This document shows positions 45,388-53,613 of a stretch of DNA of 64,000 bases, piece after piece. The stretch is from Paracoccaceae bacterium (GTDB taxonomy: Bacteria > Pseudomonadota > Alphaproteobacteria > Rhodobacterales > Rhodobacteraceae): NCBI GenBank assembly GCA_014654775.1, contig JACVZW010000083.1:62001-126000 (forward strand), given 5' to 3'. Below the pieces are notes generated by a model, which saw only the letters and a list, made by a program, of their open reading frames with translations, searched no databases and was not told the origin of the DNA. Each line of letters opens with the position of its first letter. The stretch's first letter is position 1. Made by a program: the position numbers and the translations under genes.

Positions 45388-46527
45388 TCAGTTCGTCCCG
45401 GTCGCGTTGGCCAGCGAGTCGGCAGCCCCCGCCGCGCCGGTCAGCGCGCCGATGGTCTTCTGCCACTGCACATAAGGCGCTTCGGTCACATATACGGTGT
45501 CACCGTCGCGGATCACGAAGTCGCGGGCTTCGAACATCCCGGTCGGCTGCGTCAGGTCGAGGACGTAGATCATCCGCTGCGCCCCCACCAGATCGTTGCG
45601 GCCAAGGACGACATTCGCCACTTCCGCCGGTTCATTCCGCAGGACGAAGACGCCGGTCGGATCGGCAAGGTTCGTGTTCAGGCCGCCGACGATGGCCAGC
45701 GCCTCGATCGCGGAAAGGTTCTGCGTCTCGAACGGCACGCGGCTCTGCGCCCCGGTCGCGCCCATGGCGACGAAAGCGCGGGTATCCTCTTCGATCACGA
45801 TATGGTCGCCGGGACGCAGCGCGATGTCGAGGCGCGGGTTCTCATAAAGGTCAAGCAGCCAAACCTGCCCGGTATGCCCGTTCCGCGTCACCCGGACGAT
45901 GGCGGTTTCGGGATCGATCGCCACGCCGCCGGCACGGGCCACCATGGCCGAAAGCGTGCGCGTCGGGCGTTCGATCGGATAGACGCCCTGCGCCCCTGCC
46001 GCGCCCGAGATCGTGACGGTGGACCCGTCCCCTGCCACCCGCTGGACGATGACCTGCGGGTCCGGCGTCTGCGGATCAAGTTTCTTGGCAATCTCGGCCC
46101 GCAGCTCTTCGGGCGAGGCGCCCGCCGCACGGATGCGACCCGCATAGGGAATGAAGATGAAGCCGTCGCCGTCCACCTGCAACTCCGCCAACTGCGACAG
46201 GCGCTGCCCGGTATTGCCGAGCAGCGGGTCATCCTTGACGTTTTCGTAGACGGTCACCGACAGCACATCACCTGCAGCGATGGTGTCCGATCCGAGACGG
46301 CCCGCGCTTAGGAAGCTGGATGAGAAGCCAAGGGCGGGTGTCACCGCCGTGGCCTGCGCGACCCGACTGTCCACAGACACGACGAAGGCATCGCCTTCTC
46401 GCAGCACGGACCCCGCGAAGAGTTCGTTCTTGTTTGGGCCGCTGCGAGGCAGGCCACAGCCCGCCACTACGCCCACAACAACGCAGAGGGCCGCGGCGCG
46501 GGCCCCGTTAGATACCGACATTTTCAC
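45388..46527 (-). CDS. Polysaccharide export outer-membrane lipoprotein (Wza/KpsD-like)
   Basis: 379 residues. A lipoprotein signal with VVAGCG (Cys at ~24) is followed by a polysaccharide-export (Poly_export) domain (SVTVYENVKDDPLLGNTGQRL, QLAELQVDGDGFIFIPYAGRI) and SLBB repeats (GAQGVYPIERPTRTLSAMVARAGGV, ALRPGDHIVIEE). The start is GTG at 46527 because AAGGAG lies 8 bases before it; ATG at 46521 is possible. The gene is 8 bases from kpsC. Confidence 0.92.
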   Translation of the reverse strand: MKMSVSNGARAAALCVVVGVVAGCGLPRSGPNKNELFAGSVLREGDAFVVSVDSRVAQATAVTPALGFSSSFLSAGRLGSDTIAAGDVLSVTVYENVKDDPLLGNTGQRLSQLAELQVDGDGFIFIPYAGRIRAAGASPEELRAEIAKKLDPQTPDPQVIVQRVAGDGSTVTISGAAGAQGVYPIERPTRTLSAMVARAGGVAIDPETAIVRVTRNGHTGQVWLLDLYENPRLDIALRPGDHIVIEEDTRAFVAMGATGAQSRVPFETQNLSAIEALAIVGGLNTNLADPTGVFVLRNEPAEVANVVLGRNDLVGAQRMIYVLDLTQPTGMFEARDFVIRDGDTVYVTEAPYVQWQKTIGALTGAAGAADSLANATGTN

Positions 46528-46617
46528 TGCTCGGGCTCCTTGGATGGAGTTTGCCTCAAGTTTTGTCGGTAAACCTACAGGAAGAAGGGCGGATTTGCCA
46601 AATACCTTCTTCGCCCG

Positions 46618-47919
46618 TCACTGCACAGGGTGCAACTGTTGCCGAAGCGCCGCGTTTCCAAGGCGGAGCGCATCATAGGGATCGTCGGGCGCCAGCATCA
46701 TGTCGGTGACCTGCCGCAGAAGTTCGCGGCGGCCCCGCGACGAGTAAAAGCCACCCGGAACCTGCGACGTTTCAAGCAGATAGCGCCGATAATCGCGATA
46801 GGCGCGCAGGTCGGGGCGGGTGGGCGCGGCAAAGAAGGCGGCCAGCGGCTGGTCAGAGACGAATTCCGGCTTGGCATAGACGGCCGCCCCAAAGGTGCGC
46901 AGCGGCAGGCCACGCCACAGCGCCTGCTGACCGGCGGTGGAGTTCACCGTCACGGCCGAGCGCGCAAGGTTCAAAAGCGGGCCAAGCTTGCCGCCGGGGA
47001 TGTAATGCACGCGATCCGCAACGCCATGCAGAGCTGCCAGCCGCCGGATCTCGGCCCGCAGGGGAACGCGGCCATCCTCCAGCGGATGCGCCTTGAACAC
47101 GAGGTGATGATGCTGCGGCGCGCCGGCGGCAAAGCCTTCCATCACCACGGCAAGGAATTCGGTCATCGACTGAAAGGGCGAATGGGTGCGGAAGCTGGCA
47201 TCATGTTCCAGTTGCAGCAGCACCAGATGCAGCGGATGCCCGGAATGCCGGATCAGGAGGGTGCGCAGAATCCGCTCCCACCGGTGGATCGGCTGCAGGA
47301 TCAGGCGGCGCAGATGCAGCTTCGCCTCGTCCCAGACCGACAGCGACCGGTGCGGGCGATAACCCGGATAGGCGCGCGCGCCGATGAAGACGAACCAATG
47401 GTAGAAGGCCCCCCAGAAGATATGCTGGCGCATGTCGCCCCATGAGGTGGGCGCATCCGGCTGATCCGACGGCGACCGCGCGAGGGCGGCCCGCATGTCA
47501 TCCAGCGAAAGCCGCATCAGCCGGGAATTGCCGTTCGATCCGCCACGCTCATAGGTCACCCAATAGGGGCGCAGATAGCCTTCCTCAAAGACATGCAGGG
47601 TCAGGCCGCGTCTGCGCGCGGCTGAGACAGCAGCCGCGTGGACAGGCCGGGTGTCGCCATAAAGCACGATGTCGGTGATCCCAAGGCGGGTGAGAAGCGC
47701 ATCCAGCGTCTCGGGCCAGAGATCGACCTTCTCGCGGAAGGCGATGTAGCTGGCATGATCGGGCCAGAAGGCCTGATCCCCCCGGTTAAAGCCCACGCGA
47801 TGCACATCGGCCCCCGCCGCCCGGAGCATCTGGCCCAGACGGTGGAAGAAGGGCCCATGCGGGCCCTGAAGGAAAAGGAAACTGCGGCCTTGGCCGGATA
47901 CTCGCATCTGGCGCCCCAC
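46618..47919 (-). CDS. kpsS: Capsule polysaccharide beta-Kdo transferase KpsS
   Basis: 433 residues. KpsS adds the first Kdo residue(s) to lyso-PG. It starts FLFLQGPHGPFFHRLGQML and carries GDTRPVHAAAVSAARRRGLTLHVFEEGYLRPYWVTYE and NSTAGQQALWRGLPLRTFG, the GT107-like capsule_synth signatures. The GTG at 47919 is preferred because AAAGGAGG sits 8 bases upstream; a TTG at 47979 extends the frame by 20 residues. Confidence 0.9.
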   Translation of the reverse strand: MGRQMRVSGQGRSFLFLQGPHGPFFHRLGQMLRAAGADVHRVGFNRGDQAFWPDHASYIAFREKVDLWPETLDALLTRLGITDIVLYGDTRPVHAAAVSAARRRGLTLHVFEEGYLRPYWVTYERGGSNGNSRLMRLSLDDMRAALARSPSDQPDAPTSWGDMRQHIFWGAFYHWFVFIGARAYPGYRPHRSLSVWDEAKLHLRRLILQPIHRWERILRTLLIRHSGHPLHLVLLQLEHDASFRTHSPFQSMTEFLAVVMEGFAAGAPQHHHLVFKAHPLEDGRVPLRAEIRRLAALHGVADRVHYIPGGKLGPLLNLARSAVTVNSTAGQQALWRGLPLRTFGAAVYAKPEFVSDQPLAAFFAAPTRPDLRAYRDYRRYLLETSQVPGGFYSSRGRRELLRQVTDMMLAPDDPYDALRLGNAALRQQLHPVQ

Positions 47920-48090
47920 TGGACGGGCCTCCTTTCGCTGCCCCGTGTTGGGTGGACGGAAGATAGGCGTTACTGACAACAGAGGCCAGCATGACCGTCG
48001 AGAAGGGCAGAATTAGGGCGACGCAGGATGCATTGCCGAAGACGGCGGGCGGGGCTAGGTCTTGGGCGGAGAAAGATAAGGAGAGGCGGG

Positions 48091-48690
48091 ATGTTCACCG
48101 GGATCGTCACGGATATCGGCGAAGTGCTGGAGACAGAGCGGCGCGGCGACCTGCGGGCGCGGATCGGCACCGGCTATGACGTGGGCGGCATCGACATCGG
48201 CGCCTCCATCGCTTGCGATGGCGTCTGCCTGACGGTGATCGCCTTGGGGACGACGCCGAAGAACTGGTTCGACGTGGAGATCAGCGCCGAAAGCCTGTCG
48301 AAAACGAATATCGACACTTGGGTTCCCGGCAAACGCATCAACCTCGAACGCGCGCTGAAAGTGGGGGATGAGTTGGGCGGCCATATCGTGTCCGGCCATA
48401 TCGACGGTCTGGCCGAGGTGGTGGGTCTGCGCCCCGAAGGCGACTCACTGCGCGTGACCTTCCGCGCCCCCCATGCGCTGGCGGGCTTCATCGCGCCGAA
48501 GGGATCGGTCGCGCTGAACGGCACCTCGCTGACGGTGAACGAGGTGGAGGGGGTGGATTTCGGCATCAACTTCATCCCCCACACCCAGAAGGCCACGACA
48601 TGGGGCGAGGTGGCGCTGGGCGACCGCGTGAACCTCGAAGTGGACACGATGGCCCGCTACGTCGCGCGGCTGCGGGAATGGGGGCAGTGA
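48091..48690 (+). CDS. ribE: Riboflavin synthase, alpha chain
   Basis: 199 residues with two tandem lumazine-binding domains (MFTGIVTDIGEV start; SIACDGVCLTV and SVALNGTSLTVNEVEGVDFGINFIPHT). Dismutates two lumazines to riboflavin and the pyrimidine precursor. AAGGAGAGGCGGG precedes the ATG. No FMN riboswitch is visible in the 170 bases upstream. ribD is not within this window. Confidence 0.95.
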   Translation: MFTGIVTDIGEVLETERRGDLRARIGTGYDVGGIDIGASIACDGVCLTVIALGTTPKNWFDVEISAESLSKTNIDTWVPGKRINLERALKVGDELGGHIVSGHIDGLAEVVGLRPEGDSLRVTFRAPHALAGFIAPKGSVALNGTSLTVNEVEGVDFGINFIPHTQKATTWGEVALGDRVNLEVDTMARYVARLREWGQ

Positions 48691-49247
48691 CGGGGATCGG
48701 CCATAACGGTGGCCCGTCGCTGGACCCGGGCTATTCCTGGCGCAAGCAGTGCTGGACGGCGGCGCGCACGCGGCTTCTTCCCACGCTGCCCATCGAGGTG
48801 GTGCGCCTGCGGGTGAAGCGGGCGGCGGAACTGGGCCTCGACTACCGGACCTATGCCTCGGTGCGGGCGGCGACGGGGCATGACGTGGTGGCCTTCCTCT
48901 TCTCCTCCAACGCGTTGCGGCTGGTCGCGCCGGCCCCTGTGCTGCCGCCCGATCACGCGGCGAAACTGGCGGCGCTAAAGGACTGTGGGCGGGTGGCGCT
49001 GGCGATCCGTCCGCTGACCGTGGCGCAGGTGGCCGGGGCAGGGGGGTCGCTACTCGATTCCGTGCATCCGGCGCCCGAATTGCTGGGCCGCTGGCGCGAG
49101 GCAGGCGCAAGCTTGCGCGCCGCATTGGGAGCCGTGCCGGGGGATCGGGTCATCCTTGTCGGCGACACGGCGCTGGAGCGCGACTGGTGCGCCGCCGGAC
49201 GGCTGGCCGGATGGCTTCCGGCAGAGCGATTTTTCGGCAACGCCTGA
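48678..49247 (+). CDS. Hypothetical protein coupled to ribE
   Basis: About 189 residues beginning TGIGHNGGPSLDPGYSWRKQCW; Cys/Trp at 22-26 and repeated LPIEVVRLRVKRAAELGLDYRTY. No known domain recognised. GHNGG-start proteins of this kind are known from Rhodobacterales. The ATG at 48678 overlaps ribE; a GTG at 48687 giving GTGA with the ribE stop is equally good. Its overlap makes it part of the riboflavin operon transcript, but a role in riboflavin synthesis is unproven. Confidence 0.7.
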   Translation: MGAVTGIGHNGGPSLDPGYSWRKQCWTAARTRLLPTLPIEVVRLRVKRAAELGLDYRTYASVRAATGHDVVAFLFSSNALRLVAPAPVLPPDHAAKLAALKDCGRVALAIRPLTVAQVAGAGGSLLDSVHPAPELLGRWREAGASLRAALGAVPGDRVILVGDTALERDWCAAGRLAGWLPAERFFGNA

Positions 49248-49486
49248 CCGCCACGGCGAAATCTGGCATAGGTTTCTCGCTGTTTTCTGGCGCAGAAAAC
49301 GCAGTCACACCCTCGGCCTCGCCACGCGCCCGGAAAATGCGTCATGTCCCGTCGCGCTCCCTGCATCAGAAAACGCCCCCTACAGCGCGTCAGTGTCGAT
49401 GCACAGCCTCTGTGCGTCGCCTCTGCACTGGCCTTTGGCCGCGCCGCGCGCTAGGACGCAGGCCAAGAACGGCGAGGGCCCTGCGC

Positions 49487-50584
49487 ATGAGCGAGACGAA
49501 GACCGATTACTCGGACGCCATCTCTTCCACCGAAGAGATCATCGAAGATGCCCGCAACGGGCGGATGTTCATCCTCGTCGATCACGAGGACCGCGAGAAC
49601 GAAGGTGATCTCGTCATCCCGGCGCAGATGTGCACGCCCTCGGCCATCAACTTCATGGCGACGCATGGGCGCGGGCTGATCTGCCTTGCCCTGCCCGCCG
49701 CGCGCATCGATGCCCTCGGCCTGCCGCTGATGAGCCCCAAGAATTCCAGCCGCCACGAGACCGCCTTCACCCTGTCGATCGAGGCGCGCGAAGGCGTGAC
49801 CACCGGCATCTCGGCTGCGGACCGGGCGCGGACCGTGTCGGTCGCCATCGATCCCACCAAGGGCGGGGCGGATATCGCCACGCCGGGGCACATCTTCCCG
49901 CTGCGCGCCCGCGACGGCGGCGTTCTGGTCCGCGCAGGCCATACCGAGGCGGCGGTCGATGTGTCGCGTCTGGCGGGGCTAAACCCGTCGGGGGTGATCT
50001 GCGAGATCATGAACGATGACGGCACCATGGCGCGGCTGCCCGACCTGATTTCCTTCGCACAAAAGCACGGGCTCAAGATCGGCACGATTTCCGACCTGAT
50101 CGCCTATCGCCGTCGCCACGACAATCTGGTGAACGAAAAGGCCGTCAAAGCCGTCACCTCCACCCATGGCGGCGACTGGCTGATGCGCGTCTTCTCGGAC
50201 GAGACTCAAGGGGCGGAGCATGTCGTCCTGACCAAGGGCGATCTGACCGGGGCAGAGCCGGTTCTGGTGCGCGTCCACGCGCTGAACCCGCTGGAAGATG
50301 TTCTGGGCATCGGTGGCGGCGGCGATCTTCCGGCTGCCATGCGGCTCATTGCAGGCGAAGGGCGCGGCGTGGTCGTCCTTCTGCGCGACACGGGCATGAA
50401 GATGGTCGAAGGCGGCGAACACTCGCCCCAGACGCTGCGCCAATACGGGCTGGGGGCACAGATCCTCTCAGCGTTGGGCCTGTCCAAGATCACGCTGGTC
50501 ACGAATTCCGCCGCGCCCAAGGTCGTGGGGCTAGAGGCCTATGGTCTGTCCATCGCGGGCACGCGCCCGATCCGGGAGGTTTGA
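49487..50584 (+). CDS. ribBX: 3,4-dihydroxy-2-butanone 4-phosphate synthase with degenerate GTP cyclohydrolase II domain (RibBX-type)
   Basis: 365 residues. The N-terminal RibB domain (~residues 10-205) is intact: VDHEDRENEGDLV, MSPKNSSRHETAFTLSIEAREGVTTGISAADR, and GHIFPLRARDGGVL. The C-terminal ~155 residues align to GTP cyclohydrolase II, but the zinc-binding Cys cluster (CxDxxxSxxRCDC-like) is missing: that stretch reads VRVHALNPLEDVLGIGGG. So only the RibB activity is expected, as in the RibBX proteins of other bacteria. Between a hypothetical gene and ribH (3-base gap). Confidence 0.93.
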   Translation: MSETKTDYSDAISSTEEIIEDARNGRMFILVDHEDRENEGDLVIPAQMCTPSAINFMATHGRGLICLALPAARIDALGLPLMSPKNSSRHETAFTLSIEAREGVTTGISAADRARTVSVAIDPTKGGADIATPGHIFPLRARDGGVLVRAGHTEAAVDVSRLAGLNPSGVICEIMNDDGTMARLPDLISFAQKHGLKIGTISDLIAYRRRHDNLVNEKAVKAVTSTHGGDWLMRVFSDETQGAEHVVLTKGDLTGAEPVLVRVHALNPLEDVLGIGGGGDLPAAMRLIAGEGRGVVVLLRDTGMKMVEGGEHSPQTLRQYGLGAQILSALGLSKITLVTNSAAPKVVGLEAYGLSIAGTRPIREV

Positions 50585-50587
50585 TCC

Positions 50588-51088
50588 ATGGCCGCGAATG
50601 AAGGTCACTACACCCTGCCTCTGCCGGTCTTCGACAAGCCGGTGAAGCTTCTGATCGTGGTCGCACCCTATTACCGCGACATCGCCGACAACCTGATCGC
50701 GGGCGCCCGCGCCACGGCGGCGAAATGCGGGGCCGAGGTCGATCTGGTCGAGGTGCCGGGCGCGCTCGAAGTGCCCACCGCAATCGCCATGGCGGAACGG
50801 CAGGCCAAATATGACGGCTATGTCGCGCTGGGCTGCGTGATCCGGGGCGAGACGACGCATTACGACACCGTCTGCAACGACAGCAGCCGCGCGATCTCGC
50901 TGCTCGGGTTGCAGGGGGCTTGCATCGGCAACGGCATCCTGACGGTGGAGAATAAGCCGCAGGCCGACGTGCGCGCCGATCCGGCGGGGCAGGACAAGGG
51001 CGGCGGCGCAGCGGCGGCGGCCTTGCATCTGATCGCGCTTTCGCGCAACTGGGCGGGCCAGACCAAGGGGATCGGATTCCGGGCATGA
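50588..51088 (+). CDS. ribH: 6,7-dimethyl-8-ribityllumazine synthase
   Basis: 166 residues. Condenses the RibB product with the pyrimidine diamine. FDKPVKLLIVVAPYYRDIADNLIAGA, EVPGALEVPTAIAMAERQAKYDGYVALGCVIRGETTHYDTV and NGILTVEN are the substrate-binding motifs. The last codons overlap the nusB start by 4 bases (ATGA). Confidence 0.96.
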   Translation: MAANEGHYTLPLPVFDKPVKLLIVVAPYYRDIADNLIAGARATAAKCGAEVDLVEVPGALEVPTAIAMAERQAKYDGYVALGCVIRGETTHYDTVCNDSSRAISLLGLQGACIGNGILTVENKPQADVRADPAGQDKGGGAAAAALHLIALSRNWAGQTKGIGFRA

Positions 51089-51546
51089 CCGCGCCTGACG
51101 CCAAACGCATGAGATCGGCTGCGCGGCTTTATGCCGTGCAGGCCCTGTTCCAGATGGAATCGAGCGGCCAGACGGTGGAATCCGTCGTCCGTGAATTCGA
51201 GACGCATCGCTTCGGCGAGGTGTTCGAGGATGCCGAAATGGAAGAGGGCGATCCCGCCCATTTCCGCAAGGTGGTGGATGCGGCGGTAAACTGGCAGGCC
51301 AAGATCGACCAGATGACCGACCGCGCGCTCGTGGCCAAATGGCCCATCGACCGGATCGACCCGGTGCTGCGCGCCCTGTTCCGCGCGGCGGGGGGCGAAA
51401 TCGTGGCCATGGACACCCCGCCCAAGGTGGCGATCACCGAATATGTGGATGTCGCCAAGGCCTTCTTCCCCGAAGGCAAGGAAGCGAAATTCGTGAATGC
51501 CGTGCTGGACCACCTCGCGCGCGAGGCGAAACCCGCCGCCTTCTGA
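51085..51546 (+). CDS. nusB: Transcription antitermination factor NusB
   Basis: 153 residues. RNA-binding factor for rRNA antitermination with NusE. Arg-rich start MRSAARLYAVQALFQME and the closing helical motif KFVNAVLDHLARE are characteristic. The ribH-nusB order is widely conserved. No terminator hairpin of note follows; a short gap leads to a paralogous gene pair. Confidence 0.94.
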   Translation: MTAPDAKRMRSAARLYAVQALFQMESSGQTVESVVREFETHRFGEVFEDAEMEEGDPAHFRKVVDAAVNWQAKIDQMTDRALVAKWPIDRIDPVLRALFRAAGGEIVAMDTPPKVAITEYVDVAKAFFPEGKEAKFVNAVLDHLAREAKPAAF

Positions 51547-51663
51547 CGCCGCATCGGGCGGGAAGGCGCGCATCGGGGGGCCTTGTGGCCCCCTGCGTCA
51601 TTTTGGGGCTGGAAGTGGCGGTGCGAGGGGCTAGGCTTTGGTCATGGAAAGAGGAGTCGCGAC

Positions 51664-51984
51664 ATGCCGAAACTCGTGCGTCTTTACATCCAGAGCATCG
51701 CGGTGGGTCTTGCCCTGTCGGTCCTCTTCCTCGGCGCGTTGATCTGGCTGGATATTGGCGGCCTTGGCGGCCTGATCCTTGGATCGTCGACGGGCCTTGT
51801 CGCGGCGGCAATGCTGATCGTCTTCAACGGTGTCATCTTCGCGGGCGCACAATTCGCCTATGTGATCATGCGCATGGCCGATCATGGCGATGGCCCGCGC
51901 GGCGGTCGCGCCATCCGTCTGGAACCTGTGCGCGTAAAGGTCGAGGCGCGCAAGTCGATGCCCGGCAAGACCTTCCGCCGCTAA
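51664..51984 (+). CDS. Small two-TM membrane protein, unknown function
   Basis: 106 residues: MPKLVRLYIQSIAVGLALSV, two hydrophobic segments (~10-30, 36-66), then a basic tail (RLEPVRVKVEARKSMPGKTFRR). I recognise no family. The intact member of a tandem pair whose second copy (52086) shares MPKL(V/I)RLYI(Q/D)S and the AGM/AAM..VFF/VFNG pattern but has an internal stop. Confidence 0.75.
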   Translation: MPKLVRLYIQSIAVGLALSVLFLGALIWLDIGGLGGLILGSSTGLVAAAMLIVFNGVIFAGAQFAYVIMRMADHGDGPRGGRAIRLEPVRVKVEARKSMPGKTFRR

Positions 51985-52085
51985 GGCATCGGCGCCCCTC
52001 AGGCCTCGCAGGGGCAAGTCTCGCCGCTTTCCTTTACGTGCCCAAGGTCGGCCCTAGCCGGTGATCCGATCACCCGAGGGCCGTT

Positions 52086-52328
52086 ATGCCGAAACTGATC
52101 CGTCTCTACATCGACAGCGTTCTGGTGGGCTGTGCCCTTGCCATCGGCTTTGTGCTTCTGCTCGTCCTGCTCGATATCGCGTAGATCGGCAGGCTCGTTC
52201 TGACGGGCCGTGACGGTCTGCTGGCGGCGGGAATGATGACCGTGTTCTTCGGCGGCCTCTTCGCCTCGGTCCAGTTCGCCCTGCGCATCGTCACGCTGGA
52301 CCGGCATGGCAAGGGGCGGCGGCGATAG
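52086..52328 (+). pseudogene. Tandem paralogue of the 51664 gene, interrupted by an amber codon
   Basis: MPKLIRLYIDSVLVGCALAIGF... runs in one frame to TAG at 52182-52184, then the same frame continues 47 more codons (IGRLVLTGRDGLLAAGMMTVFFGG...) to TAG at 52326-52328. The post-stop part aligns with the intact neighbour (GGLILGSSTGLVAAAMLIVFNG). A single-base change (TGG or GAG-type codon to TAG), a sequencing error, or suppression are the explanations. A start with ATG is preserved. Confidence 0.8.
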
Positions 52329-52590
52329 GTGGCGGGCCCGCAGCGACCGTGGATGGCATGGTTTCCCGAGAGCCAGAGGTCTCAGGTGGGCGCCAGGTAG
52401 CAGGACCAGGATCCTGCCAGAGCCAGCCCCCATTCGTTTGCTTATCGGCCACTGGAAAAGAGCCTCGCACGCGAAGAGCAGCACCCGCCACCTCTGCAGA
52501 TAGGGCGCGGTGCAGGTCTGCACAAGTCTGATCTTCCGCGCCGGGCGCCGGGGGCTTGCAGGATGTTCACGATTGGTTCATGTTTGGCGC

Positions 52591-53052
52591 ATGGATCAGG
52601 CCGTCGAAACCTTGCCCGCCCTGCCCGGACAGCGCCTTGCGCGCGGCGTCTGTCGCGCCCTGCGCGCGTTGGATTTCGTGACGGTCGAGGAGTTGGTGCC
52701 GACCCCTGGCCTGCGGGTGGATGTGATGGCCTTGGGCCCGCGCGGCGAATTGTGGGTCGTGGAATGCAAGTCGGGCCGGGCGGATTACACGACGGACAGG
52801 AAATGGCAGGGCTACCTAGAATGGTGCGACCGGTTCTTCTGGGCCGTGGATGCCGAGTTTCCGGTCGAACTGCTGCCCGAAGGCACGGGCCTGATCCTTG
52901 CCGATGCCTATGACGCCGAGATCCTGCGCATGGGGCCCGAGGCGCCGCTCGCCCCGGCGCGGCGCAAGGTGATGCTGCAAAAATTCGCCCGCCATGCCGC
53001 TCTGCGCCTGCAGGCTGTGCGCGATCCCGGTGCGATGATCGCAGGCTGGTAA
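52591..53052 (+). CDS. mmcB: MmcB family DNA repair protein
   Basis: 153 residues. MmcB-type (DUF321) protein, SOS-associated in Caulobacter, with a PD-(D/E)XK-like nuclease core: RVDVMALGPRGELWVVECKSGRADYTTDRKWQGYLEWCDRFFWAV (read in parts) has the Asp, Glu-x-Lys pattern. Linked to mutagenic repair (ImuABC/DnaE2) in Caulobacter. The ATG at 52591 is used; a GTG at 52510 also opens the frame. No SOS box was recognised upstream. The 262 bases before it hold nothing else I can identify. Confidence 0.85.
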   Translation: MDQAVETLPALPGQRLARGVCRALRALDFVTVEELVPTPGLRVDVMALGPRGELWVVECKSGRADYTTDRKWQGYLEWCDRFFWAVDAEFPVELLPEGTGLILADAYDAEILRMGPEAPLAPARRKVMLQKFARHAALRLQAVRDPGAMIAGW

Positions 53053-53055
53053 AGC

Positions 53056-53274
53056 TTAGCGGCGGCCGGGCTTCTTCGGCGCGGGGCTGCCGATGGTGCG
53101 GGCCGCCTCGGCTGCCGCGCGCAGTTCCTCGGCGATCTCTTCCGCCTCGTCCGGGTCGAAGTCGAGCGGCAGTTCGATGCCGCCCTCCGCCTCGATATAG
53201 ATCCGTACCATGCCCTGATCGGTGGGGCCGATCTGGATATTGGCGGCGATGTCGCTTTGCTTGTCGATGCCCAT
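53056..53274 (-). CDS. Small acidic conserved protein (DUF6324-like)
   Basis: 72 residues: MGIDKQSDIAANIQIGPTDQGMVRIYIEAEGG..., ending in PKKPGRR. I recall such a protein near MmcB in Rhodobacterales, with no known function. Possible upstream Met at MTETGRAAM. It converges on mmcB with 3 bases between stops. Confidence 0.7.
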   Translation of the reverse strand: MGIDKQSDIAANIQIGPTDQGMVRIYIEAEGGIELPLDFDPDEAEEIAEELRAAAEAARTIGSPAPKKPGRR

Positions 53275-53414
53275 GGCTGCGCGTCCTGTTTCCGTCATCC
53301 TCTGCCCTAGCGCGGGATGGCGGGCGAGGCAAGTCGGCCTGCGGTGCGGGTGCGCGCAAGGGGGCAATCATCCTCTTGCAATCGCCCGGGCAGGGGGGTA
53401 AACGGCCCGCGAGT

Positions 53415-53491
53415 GCCGCCTTAGCTCAGTTGGTTAGAGCACCAGATTGTGGATCTGGGGGTCCCCCGTTCGAGCCGGGGAGGCGGTACCA
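53415..53491 (+). tRNA. tRNA-His (GTG), CCA encoded
   Basis: 77 nt. Acceptor GCCGCCT/AGGCGGT, D-arm AGCTCAGTTGGTTAGAGC, anticodon arm CCAGA-TTGTGGA-TCTGG with anticodon GTG, five-base variable loop, T arm CCCCG-TTCGAGC-CGGGG, discriminator A73 then CCA. Base -1 is T, so the otherwise universal G-1 of tRNA-His is not encoded, a known trait of a group of alphaproteobacteria. First acceptor pair is G-T. Confidence 0.96.
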
Positions 53492-53613
53492 TAAAAATCA
53501 ATGGCTTGTATGGTGTCCAAGACCGGTTGATTTTTGCTTGGCTCTCACGGGGTTACCACCAAAAGTGAAGGCATCTGCGGCCGTCCGCTCCTCCATCAAC
53601 GTGAATCGGTGGG

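Noticed and set aside
47920-48090. FMN riboswitch upstream of ribE
   Set aside because: The RFN-element core (AGGG..GGGTGAAATTCCC..ACCGGCGGT) is not present.
49248-49486. Possible riboswitch or small gene before ribBX
   Set aside because: No RFN core or coding frame with a plausible start was seen.
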